38,500 nt of DNA from Cristatella mucedo. Taxonomy: Eukaryota > Bryozoa > Phylactolaemata > Cristatellidae. The position numbers and the translations under genes are program-made. A model generated the notes under the pieces. The model ran no database searches, was not told the DNA's origin, and saw nothing but the letters and a program-made list of their open reading frames with translations. The DNA lies in NCBI GenBank assembly GCA_009760855.2, contig WPIO01000046.1:454001-492500 (forward strand), given 5' to 3'. Positions 22,127-32,261 of this stretch are shown here, in pieces. Each line of letters starts with the position of its first letter. The stretch's first letter is position 1.

Positions 22127-22429
22127 TTAAGGCCGCTTTATGGAATCCCCTCCAAAACTACTGCCTGAGAGCAAAACCTCGAACCTTTTTTCACTTTCCG
22201 GCGACCGAAGCGCTGCTGCTATCTCGTACCGCCAAAGCCGATTTCCAAAATGGAGCATGAAGCAATAGTCAATCTGGAAGAAAAAATTTTTTAATGCGGG
22301 CTCACATTGTGTCGTGGCTGTATGCATTTCGCGCACTCGTCTGAAAGTGGAACCAATATCCGTGGAAGTGCAGAAAGTTGTTCGGGTCGTACGCGACATC
22401 GGGTCATCGCGTTCACAGTTATCAGCCAT
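22127..22429 (-). CDS. Possible first exon on the minus strand (unrecognised protein)
   Basis: From an ATG in strong context ('aaaATGGctgat') the minus frame reads 'MADNCERDDPMSRTTRTTFC' and stays open for about 100 codons. A donor-like GTGAGC and an acceptor-like 'ttttttcttccag' occur about 32 bases apart inside the frame, so splicing could begin or resume here, but the gap is too short for an intron. The + strand is also open over the same stretch, which weakens the case. I recognise no family, and it may be non-coding. Confidence 0.2.
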   Translation of the reverse strand: MADNCERDDPMSRTTRTTFCTSTDIGSTFRRVREMHTATTQCEPALKNFFFQIDYCFMLHFGNRLWRYEIAAALRSPESEKRFEVLLSGSSFGGDSIKRP

Positions 22430-22787
22430 TTTCACGGGCGAGCGGCCGGCGGTGTATGAGCGAGCCAGCCTCGCGCAGACTGGGCGGTTGGGAGGGAAAT
22501 GCACGCGCCACGTCTCGCCGCCTCTAGCCGAAGGGCGCTCGCTCGCTCGCTCGCTCGCTCGCTCGCCGCTCTGTCAGTGCAGGGCGACGTAGCCCTGGGC
22601 CCCGCGGCGGCGGCGCCGAGCCGGCCGGCCCCATCCGGCCCACAATGGGAAAGGTCGAGCGCAGCGTCCACTTCACATTAAATTCAAGATGAGAGCGTTA
22701 ATGTTAGCCCTAGCCCGAGGCGGCGGCGTCGCTGCTAGCTCCGTACGTGGGCCGCCGCCGCCGCGCGCGCCGTCGTAATAGCGAGCT

Positions 22788-22842
22788 GCTCCCGCGCTCG
22801 GGCGGGCGGCGGCGGCGGCGGCGGCCGCCCGAGCGCGGGAGC
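22788..22842. repeat. 18-bp perfect inverted repeat with (GGC)n loop
   Basis: 'gctcccgcgctcgggcgg' (22788-22805) is the exact reverse complement of 'ccgcccgagcgcgggagc' (22825-22842). The 19-base loop is GCG/GGC repeat. The stem is almost pure G+C and would be very stable in DNA or RNA. It lies within the CpG-rich block. Confidence 0.9.
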
Positions 22843-22975
22843 TCGTACCGACGCGCTTCGCTGGCTGCTGCCGCAGTCGCCGCGCTCGGGGCACTTGGCC
22901 GCTCGTGCCGAGAGCGCGAGGCCGAGAGCGAGCGAGCGAGCAGACAGAAGAGTCGACAGAATGCAGCCGAGAGCG

Positions 22976-23084
<109 letters not shown>

Positions 23085-23640
23085 TGCTTCCGACGGCCGA
23101 GCCGAGCGCAACGGAAGAGGACCGCTTCGTAGCTAGCCAGCTGGCGTCGATCGCGGCGGCTTTGCAGAGCGGCGACTAGCCCGACGCGACGTGCGATTAA
23201 GCGAGGAGACTTGAGCGGTAGGCTCGAGCTAAGGCGCGCGTCGGAAGGAGGCGGAAGGAGGCGGAAGACGGCCTGCTCGCGGTCGCGGTCGCTCGGAGCG
23301 AGCGCACGGAGAGCTCTCACGTGCTCTCGCTCCGAGGATCCGGCAGCTGCCAGACAGATGGGCGACAGTGCAGCGGAGTGCACGAGAGAGAGGCTTGCCA
23401 GCTTGCCACCGTACTCGCGTAGCTACCTGCGGGGGCGGGGCGCGTCTGTCTGTGCCTCAAAGCAGTCTGGCCAGCCGAATGAAGCAGAGGAGCTCAGATT
23501 ACTGCAGCAGCTGCAGACTGGGACATCACTCCAAGTGCTGCCGGGCAAGTCATACGTCGAGATGTCTCGGAACTTATCTCGTGCCAACTGTTCCTAGTCC
23601 ACGGAGCTGCACTAGTGTATAAGTGCTGCGAGATGAGTTT

Positions 23641-24063
23641 CAAGATGGCGAGTTCTCAAGATGGAACAAAAACGGGGGGGGGGGGAAAGGACCGAGCCAA
23701 GCTGGTCTTTGCTCGCATGCCTGCGACAACCTAGCAGGGACGATGGCTAGGAGGGGGAGGGGGCCAATCGTAGAATTCCGTGCGTGAGCCATGCTTTGAA
23801 GCGGCAAGCGCTAGCATATGGTGTAGGGAGTGCTGGGACGCGGGGTAGATCGCTGCCACTGGTCGGTCAGTAGCTACCTTAAAGCGAAAGCTTCTCACAG
23901 CAAATGAAGGTGAGCAGAGCGTTTTCTCGGCCCGGCCTTTGGGCGAGACAACTAAGCTGTCCTAAAACGCGGTAAGTGTCGCTAAGCACTAAGCAGACTC
24001 ACTATATGTATGTACGTTTGTATGCTTGCATATATGTACGTATGTATGTACATGTATACACTA
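23641..24063. other. Unassigned sequence
   Basis: A G tract lies at about 23673-23684. No gene or retroelement is recognised. Confidence 0.35.
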
Positions 24064-24117
24064 TAAATAAATAAATAAATAAATAAATAATATATATATA
24101 TATATATATATATACTA
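24064..24117. repeat. (AAAT)n-(TA)n compound microsatellite
   Basis: About seven AAAT units pass into about twelve TA units. Confidence 0.95.
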
Positions 24118-25080
24118 CATGTATGGAGATTGTTTTGTAACAGCTTTCTTTTTTTAACAGAATGCAGTCTGTGGTCCAAACAAAGTAGCTGTCAGGATGC
24201 TAGACCGTTCTATAATACCTTGCACGAGCACGGCGACTCGCAGTCAGGCAATGGGGCTATTGCGTATAAAGTACCTTCTAGCAGACCGCTCGGTGACCAC
24301 ATGCACGAACTCAATAAGGGAGGCATTGCGAGTGCTTAATGTGCACACGATTTCAAAAAAAGTGCCGATGCACTTGTCACCACGTTCCCAATAAACATTG
24401 CATAGCATCTGCACATAGCACCGTGTAGTGCTCTCATTGAGCTCGTTGAGTTAATCCTCTCGTACAGTAGAGTCAGTAGCACGCTGCACTGCGGAGGTAA
24501 GCTGAAGCATCCTTATGGTGCTATGTTTGAAATCGCCGAGCCAGGCCATTGGCTGCGGGAGGAAGGAGAGATGGAAACAGGCTGAAGCTTTCAATGGCTG
24601 ATCCGAGTGAGCACAAGATGTATACGGTCTTTTTAAGTATACATAAGTTACCGGCCAATCTTCTAGATACCTTAACGTCTTTCTGGTAAGGTTGATCACC
24701 AATTAAAAAAGTTGCAGTCAATTAGAGGTGCTTCTGCGCTTTCTGTTTCTGCAACATTTGCATCTTGGAACAAGAATAGAAATGCTAGCGAGTATTGTAT
24801 ACCGTTTAGGCAATTGTTCCTCACACGACGCTTGAGCCCGCACCGCTGGCTCGGCTGCTTGCATCGCTCGCATTCTTCTAGTCACCGTCGGTTAGCCGGT
24901 GCGTCTCGAAAGACACTCGGCTGGACATAGCTGTGGCTGGACTGTGGCAGCCACTTGTAAGGTGGCAATCAAGTGACACTAGTTTACCCTACGTCATCAC
25001 TGTTGCTGCCTTCTCTTTTCCATATGGTCTGCCGTCACTGCCCTCACTTCTCTTGATTCGGTTTCTGCTAGTTGGTACGA
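24118..25080. other. Unassigned sequence
   Basis: Frames of 60-83 codons on both strands lack any recognisable domain. No SINE head or LINE tail is seen. Confidence 0.35.
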
Positions 25081-25630
<550 letters not shown>

Positions 25631-26399
25631 GTTCTGTCTCTGTCTGCTTCTATCGCTTGCTGCCTCGACTGCGATCACTTAACATGTAATGGTTAGGGAT
25701 GCCAATAAGTGCATTCTGCCTCCCAGGGGTAGTACTGACAAGTGCTGCAGCAGCGAGTGATTTCTCGTTGTATTCCTAAATATTATCCTAATCTGTGATC
25801 ACCTAAGTAAATTGCTTCTTCGCAAATTTGAAAACCTTCACTCGCTGGATTTCCTATAAAGCGTACGAAACGCCACAAGTGTTGGTAACAATCTGTGTGC
25901 TTTAATGCTACGCAAACCAATGGGGCATTTGCCCACGCCGCCGTGCTTTGGGATGGCAAATAAATATGTGCCACGCACACAGGTAAAGTTCTCAATTCTG
26001 AGAGTGCCACATCTGAACAGATGGCGTGTCATACTCTATATCAGAAAGTATCGTAAGCTGTGGCCAGACAATCGTTAAATAGCAAGAATTACCAGTTTCA
26101 AACGAAGTAGCGACCCCATAGCGACCTTGTGATCATTCAATACGGTCAGTGTAAAAGTCGCCCCTGGCGACACAATCAGCAGAGCCACAGCTGCACAAGA
26201 GCTCTCGATATTCTAGGTGAGACTTCTACAGCACTATCAAGGTTCACAGAAGCTAACATGACTGCCGGCAGAAGAGCCCGCAAAAACCAGCCGGAGACAG
26301 TAGCCAATTCGTCCGGCTATAAGGAAATATTCTAAAATAAACAAGCAAGTACGCTTGGAAATAACCCACACTACTTCAAAGCTCGTCTTCTCCCGATCT
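25631..26399. other. Unassigned sequence
   Basis: No feature recognised. GC content rises towards the next block. Confidence 0.35.
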
Positions 26400-28086
26400 C
26401 TGCAAGCGGGACAGGCAGGGAGAGTCAGGGCGGGAGTTGTCGCGAACAGAATGCACCGCTAACCGGACGCCAGCCGGCACCGCGAACTCTCGTACACGCC
26501 GGCCATGTTGCCGCGCCTCGAGCGGCCTGCAAGCGTCGGCCCTGGGCTCCGGCGGCCCCTCGGGCGCGCTCTCTCCAGAAGTCATCCACCGCGCAGGACA
26601 TTCCGGAGGCGTCGTACTTACGGCAGTCGCCTGCAGTGGCTCGCAGCAGCAGCGGCGGCGGCAGCTGCAACTGCTGCCGCTGCACGACCACCGCATGCGT
26701 CCGCTCTGGCCGAAGAATGCCGTCTGTGCTGAGCGTGACCGATATAGCTCAGCCCTTAAGGAATCTAGCGGCCCCACTCGCGCGTCGCGTCACTCTATTC
26801 GCCTCTAGCCCAGAGGCTGTACCGGCTGCGCACCGGTCGCGGCTCGGACGCCAGGGTCACGTCCTCCTACCCCCCAAGGCCAGCAGACGGCCGCGTGGAG
26901 AGCGTCGGCGCCGCCGCCGCGACGGTCGCGCCCCGCATTCCCCGCGCGAAGCTCGCGCGTCCGCCGCCCGCCGTACCGCGCGCTCCCGACGCCGCACGGG
27001 CGCTCTCTCACCTGCCAGGTGTTGGGGTGATCGAGAAGGAAAGACATCCTCTGTCTACGCGCGGACTGCTGCCGCCGCCGCCGCCGCCGCCACCGCCGCG
27101 GGCTCACGTCGCTCTTCGCGCCGCTCCGGTCCGGCTCGCGGGCGTCCTCCGCATCGGGCCGTCTGCGCGAGGGGCGGGAACTCGAGCTCAGGTTCGGGTT
27201 CGCAAGGTGCTACTTCGCGCGCGCGCGACCCTGCGAAGAGCGGGAGAGAGATCGGACGGACGGACGTCTCGGCGGGCTCGCGTCAGGAGACCTCGCTCTT
27301 ACGTACGTGCGCTTTATTTACATGAATCGAGTCGCAGTATGGAGCTGCAGCGGGGGCTGGGGCGAAGCGCTATTGGTCAGCGCGACCGACTGCCTCGAAA
27401 TTAAGGAGCCGCTATATACGCGGCTCGCGGCCGGCGTCCGGGCAATGTACTCGCGGGACAAACAAAGAAAAAGCGCGAAACGCGTTGCCGAGCCGCTGCC
27501 GTCCGCCTCGCGTCCCCGAGACCGGCCGACGGAGCTCGACCGGCGAGCGAGAAATATCGGCGCGCGTCTCTCTCCGCCGGGCAGGAAGTGGACGTAAGTG
27601 CGTCGCGAGGAGGCCGAGTGACGCAGCCGCGTCTCGTGGAACGGAGGTAAAAAAACGAAGACCTTTTTTCTGGGAGCGCTCAGTGGCCAGCTTGCGCGCG
27701 AAGCAGTTTCACTTCGCGCGAGCGCTTTCCCAGCAGGCTTCGCGATACTTCGCGATCTGCGCCGCTACGTCGTGCTTGTCGTCTTCACGTGCGCGAGGGA
27801 GAGAAAAATTCGCCGCCGCGAAACCTCGCCGGGTGGGACTGACGAACCGTGCAGGCAACCGGCAAAAGTGGCAGAGGCGGCGGCGTGCGTTCGACGCTCG
27901 GCGCCTGCGAGCCTCGCCGCCGACCCGCACTCTCGCCGCGCCACGCGTAGCTTACCGCAGTCGCAACGTTGAGCCGCGTTGAAGATAACTCCTATTCGAG
28001 AGATCACTTCTCGCCGCCGCAGCCTAGCCGTCAGCTCAGCGGGCGAGACCTGAGATGGCGGTGACACCGCGTGCTTTCAGAGCAGC

Positions 28087-28117
<31 letters not shown>

Positions 28118-29320
28118 ACCGTGCCGAGAGAGCTCTGGGGTCGGGCGACGGCTTCCGCAGGTCGCCGGGTTGTCTACGGTCGCCGAGGACTGCTTGTTGA
28201 TTCAACGCAGCAGCGGGCGCCCGCTACTGGTGCGAGATTCGATTAGCGAGCAACATGGCTACCCGCCGGCCTTTACACCGGCCCACATGGCCAATATCAA
28301 TACAGCCGATTGGAAATAAGACGGAAAGTGAGGAAAGAAGTGACGAAAGACGAGAATAAAAAGAGGAGGGCACCGTGCGCGCACGCTAGGCATTGATCGG
28401 TCGGCGCCGCTTTATTTGCTGACTGGGGGCGCTCGGTGGGGGCTGCCGGGGGGGGGGAGGGGAGGCGGCGGACCTGCGGACAAAAAAATCCAGCACTGCG
28501 ATCGCTCGTCGCTATAACTTCACAACTTTAGAGTCTGCGAACGAGACGCGACGCCATCCATCGCGTCAGCCGCGAAATTGCTCGGCGTCGGAGCGCCCCG
28601 CAGAAGCGCCCGACGCTGCACGGCGTTGAACGACGACGCAGCCCGTCCGCCGGCTCCGCGATTAGTTTGATCGTAAGCCGCTTGCCGTGGGCGAAAGTTT
28701 TCGTGATTCGCCGAGGAAGCAGGCACGGAGCTGTTCCGGTCCAAAGAGTGCACTCCTCCTCCTCCTCATCCGCCTCGGCGAGAGAGCTGCGCCTGCTTCT
28801 ATTCGCGGGCGAGCCCGCCGCCGCCGCCGCCGCCGCCGCCGTCATCGCGGAGCTTCCAAGGCGCCGGCTGGCTAGCTCCATCAAAAGCAAGCGCGGCGGC
28901 GGCTTTCTCTCCGCACGGCGCAACGCACGCCGGCGTGCGGAGCTCAGCGGCCGTGGCAATACAGATGCCGAGTCGTTTCGAATAAAGGCTGCAGCCTTAC
29001 GTGGCCAGGCAGCAATTCGAGGGCATCAGGGCCGACGGCGACTTCTCTCCGCATATATATCTCAATCGGAGAAGGCCCGTCTGTGGCCAATGTGGCCGAT
29101 ATCGCGCCCTCGTCGGGGTGCGCGCGCGCACGCGCGTCGAATGCCGGCGTCCTTTTCGGCTCAGAAAGCGCTCCGTTGCTGGCGCCGCGGTCGAGCGCTG
29201 AAGGTGCGCTTCCGGGGGCGAAATCGCCATCGATGCAGTAGTGCTGGAGCTTCTAGCAGTCATTGGCAGAGTCAAGCCGCTATCCACGGGCGGTCGACGG
29301 CAATTTAGGCCAGACGAGCC
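26400..29320. promoter_or_regulatory. Large CpG-island-like block (about 2.9 kb)
   Basis: CpG is abundant throughout. GCC/GGC runs lie at 27070-27098, 28086-28117 and 28818-28842, and there are many CGCG steps. Long overlapping frames occur on both strands (213 codons + at 28670; 143 codons minus at 28959). They are rich in Arg/Ala/Ser/Pro and have no known domain, as expected from base composition. A + ATG in good context at 28055 ('gagATGGcgg') leads into poly-Ala and soon stops. The block lies 1.3-4.2 kb upstream of the MRPL15-like exon and could hold the promoter and first exon of another gene. Confidence 0.5.
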
Positions 29321-29337
29321 ACACGTATGACCAATAC

Positions 29338-29362
29338 AAATATATATATATATATATATAAC
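29338..29362. repeat. (TA)n microsatellite, short
   Basis: About 11 TA units, followed by alternating 'caaatgtata' motifs to about 29402. Confidence 0.9.
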
Positions 29363-29597
29363 ATACAAATGTATACATGTGTACAAATGTATACAAACGT
29401 ATGACCGAGCTACACACGCGTCCACGCCGGAGAGAGGCGCTGGAACGGAAATGCGAGTTTGGTTGGCGGCCTACCGATGCGGCCGCCGCTCGACCGTCTC
29501 TCCGCGATAGAGAGCGCACAGACGTCGCCCCCATCGGAAGGCCGCCGCTCTTCGTTGATAATAAGTACTAGTACATTTAGCTGATTTAAAAGCCTCA

Positions 29598-29815
29598 CAA
29601 TAATAATACCACTGTATAGCGCCATCAGAGAACTTGATGTCTTTCTAGGCACTTTACATTTGCTGCAAAGGAAGCATGATCGAATGGTTAGTAGTAGCAT
29701 CCCCAATGTCAACAAGCATGAAATAGTTAGAGGCGACATCTCCGCTTGCAGTTGACCTCGAACCCAGGATGTGGGTCATGCAGAGTTAGCACCTTACCTC
29801 CTGGGCGAATGCTGC
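29598..29815 (-). mobile_element. tRNA-derived SINE, type C: type B-like head joined to a long LINE 3' tail
   Basis: On the minus strand, the head is 'cccaggaggtaaggtgctaa', then 'ctgcatgacccacatcctgg' with a box B 'gggttcgaggtc'. After about 40 bases it continues as 'actaaccattcgatcatgct', 'tcctttgcagcaaatgtaaa', 'gtgcctagaaagacatcaag', 'ttctctgatggcgctataca' and an ATT end. From 'accatt' onward it matches the last ~100 bases of the LINE copy at 20.8-21.2 kb, a longer shared segment than in type A. It is therefore a chimera of a tRNA-like head and the LINE 3' end. Confidence 0.85.
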
Positions 29816-30596
29816 GGCAAGGGGCATTTGCTGGCAACTGTCAAAGCTAGAGGGATTGAAGCGTATTCACTTTAAAAAAACATGCAGCATACATAAGAGA
29901 CCACCGAGGCAAGTGTGGAATTTTTTTTCTATTCGTTCATTCTTGCAATTACGAGGCGGGCGTACGCTTTCGCACACGCAAACGCACGCGGACGTCTTCT
30001 TCGTGGCACACATGTGTGCGAAGGCGGTGGCTGTCGCTACGGGTCCATCGCCGATTTGGTTGCCAGACCGAGCCATCAGCCATCAGCGCCCAACACTTTA
30101 TACTCTGCATCACGAGCGCAAATTGCGTGCGCAGAAATAAATATCAATTTAGCTTCGATAATTGTCGAGCATAGCTAGCGGCGGCTCGAGTGACCGCCCG
30201 CCGAATGCTGGAACAATAAGCGCGCAGTCAGCGCCGTACCAGTGACAAAAATTAATCAGATTACTAATAGTGGCACGCAGCATGATAACTAGAGATGCGC
30301 AGACAGTCCGTGCGTAAGTAGGCCAGCTTCTAATGAAATTTGGTGCTGCGCCGCACGACGCAATGACACTCAGCCCCGGGGCTCGTTCGCCTCAGCCGTC
30401 GATTGCTTGCTCTGAACCGTAATTCACACATATTAAATTCAGAATTAATAATTCTAAAAGATTAATATGCATTTTAAGCACGTCGCATTGAAGATCCCGG
30501 ATTGATAAGATAGGTGCCGAGCTCCCGACATCCTATTTGGTGGGGCGTGGCTAAAACTCTGGCAGCGACTCCGTTTGCAACACTTCTCGACCCGTC
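29816..30596. other. Upstream region of the MRPL15-like exon
   Basis: GC content is moderate and no coding frame is recognised. The last 60 bases before the ATG ('tggggcgtggctaaaactct...') would be the 5' UTR and core promoter. No clear TATA box is seen at the expected distance. Confidence 0.35.
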
Positions 30597-30683
30597 ATGG
30601 CGACGCTGGAGAAAGCGTTGAGGCTTCTGCAGAAATACCCGCGTATATCACTCTCGAACATTAAAGACTTCGAGAAAAAAAAG
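30597..30683 (+). CDS. MRPL15: Exon 1 of mitochondrial ribosomal protein L15-like gene (N-terminus only)
   Basis: The ATG at 30597 is in good context (gtcATGGcg). The 29 codons read MATLEKALRLLQKYPRISLS followed by NIKDFEKKK, and end at AAG|GTAAAC, a good splice donor at 30683/30684, phase 0. Animal MRPL15 proteins begin with a similar short block, (K)AL.LLR.LPRVSL.N(I/L), followed by a basic Lys/Arg-rich region. MRPL15 is a large-subunit protein of the mitochondrial ribosome, made in the cytoplasm and imported. I could not find the next exon (the RGRG/GHKG-type basic region) in the remaining 7.8 kb, so intron 1 either runs past the window or the locus is incomplete. The call rests on a short match recognised by eye. 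Confidence 0.55.
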
Positions 30684-31129
30684 GTAAACAAAAAACAAAA
30701 CAATGCGTGACAAGTGCAGGAAGCGTACCGCTAATGCTTCTTTTTGGCGCCTCACATCGGGCGCCATTAGCTCACCTCGCCGGAGTCGTTTCTATCATAC
30801 GTTTACTCTAGGTCTTGGTCTGCGTGTTTTCCCGAACACTTGCCCAAACACATACGTGTCATATAAGTCTTAAGTGCCTTGCGTGACGGCCGGATTGACC
30901 GTAGACTTCGCCGCGCGTTTGGTTCGCCTTGTGTGGTCGCTCCCTCGTACGCTTTTTTTTCTGCAAGGTTATAATGGTGCCATAGCGTTGGTTAATGTAG
31001 TGCGATCTTTTATGCAGATCACTCTTAGCTGTGTCTGTGTGCTGGCCTCTCATTGCTTTCCAGCACCTGCTCTCATCTGTATTGCGGCTTTTATTGTGGC
31101 GATCACCCCTAGATGTAAGCTAACGATCT
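30684..31129 (+). other. Start of presumed intron 1
   Basis: Follows the GTAAAC donor. No exon is recognised; the 94-codon frame at 30874 is hydrophobic without a domain. Confidence 0.35.
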
Positions 31130-31640
31130 TTAATCAAATGTCGATGAAACCAACTTGATACTGACAGGAAAACCTAGTGTCTCTCAGAAACTGAAAGGGT
31201 TAAATCTCAATGTGTGCTTATTCAGCATATTTTCTGAAGCCTATGAATTTAGTAAGGGTTCCCATGTTCTAAAATAACCTTTCGCTAGCTACATGTGCTC
31301 CACAGTCAAGTGTGCCTACTTTCAGCTATTTTTAACACGGCGAAAATTCGTGCTCTCTTAGATAAAAATACAACAGCCAAGCGGGTTCATGCATTTATTA
31401 CATCTCCCGCGGTATTCTGTAATTCACTAGTCGTAGGTCTTCCTAGAACTAATGATACACAACTTTGCGGCTTGGTTGCTTGTTTGTAAAGAGCTTTTCA
31501 GCTGCCATATTACACAAAATTGTCACCGAACTGCACGGGCTCCTTATCAGTCAGGGCACCGACTTTAAAGTCACCACTTTCATGTAGCATATGCCCTTTA
31601 ACTCTAGATGTTTAGCTGTACCCCTAAGCCCAAATGATAT
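31130..31640 (+). mobile_element. Degenerate L2-like LINE remnant (internal ORF2 fragment)
   Basis: 'aaacctagtgtctctcagaa' and 'ctgaaagggttaaatctcaa' match 5187-5225 of the intact element. 'gctccacagtcaagtgtgcc' with 'tactttcagc' matches about 5310-5345, and 'aaaattcgtgctctcttaga' with 'gttcatgcatttattacatc' matches about 5358-5420. 'agctgccatattacacaaaa' with 'gaactgcacgggctcc' matches about 5530-5570. The order is conserved but there are many indels and stops. No 3' tail is seen. It lies in the presumed first intron of the MRPL15-like gene, in sense orientation. Confidence 0.8.
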
Positions 31641-32081
31641 GCTTCCTGTCCAGCATGCCTAAGACAAGATTTTGTACTCAAAGGGTGCGAAATGAATGTT
31701 TTATGAATTACAGCACTAGGTTACACAATAGTTTTTTCTGTGGGCATAACATCTGTTTTTTCTAATAACATGCCTACAATAAATAGAACATAGCTTTTAT
31801 TCCACAAAACTTTGCTTATGTGGTCAGGGCAAGATTTGAAATCCCTGGTTTTGCGGTGAGGGATGGTGTGGATACCAAGTTTGCACATAAATCACACGTT
31901 TTGCCGCTATCCGAATTAGTGAGGGTTAGGTGGACATAAGAATATAAAATAGTAACCATAGAGGTCTAACAGTACAGATACCTTAAATGAACGTTGTAGT
32001 TTTTGTTACTGCCCAGTAAGAGAAATAGTAGATAGCCATATTTAATTGACACAGCATCAGGAGGCTAATTGCATCCGGCAG
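31641..32081. other. Unassigned sequence
   Basis: AT-rich, no feature recognised. Confidence 0.35.
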
Positions 32082-32261
32082 GGGCATTTTGCTACACGCA
32101 TGGACATTTTTATCAAGACAAGACCAAAAAAGTACGCGAAAGTGTCTGTTGAGAAGTGCGAGGCCTGCAAAGCATACTTTGGCGTGACTGTCGGGGATCC
32201 AGAGAATCCCTAGGCACATCATTTCACATGCAAGCACTGCAAGATAGCTCCACAGAACAAG
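32082..32261 (+). pseudogene. Possible disabled exon with paired CxxC motifs
   Basis: Between an AG at 32080-32081 and a good donor AAG|GTGAGC at 32261/32262 the frame reads 'GHFATRMDIFIKTRPKKYAK', then 'VSVEKCEACKAYFGVTVGDP', 'ENP', a TAG stop (32211-32213), 'AHHFTCKHCKIAPQNK'. The two CxxC pairs on either side of the stop suggest a zinc-binding knuckle pair. The single in-frame stop implies a dead exon or a decayed transposon-encoded domain. The acceptor tract is weak and I do not recognise the family. It is not an MRPL15 domain. Confidence 0.25.

Noticed and set aside
26376-29308. Many frames of 100-229 codons in the GC-rich block on both strands
   Set aside because: GC-rich DNA has few stop codons. 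The frames overlap on opposite strands, are dominated by Arg/Ala/Pro/Ser and show no recognisable domain or splice pattern.
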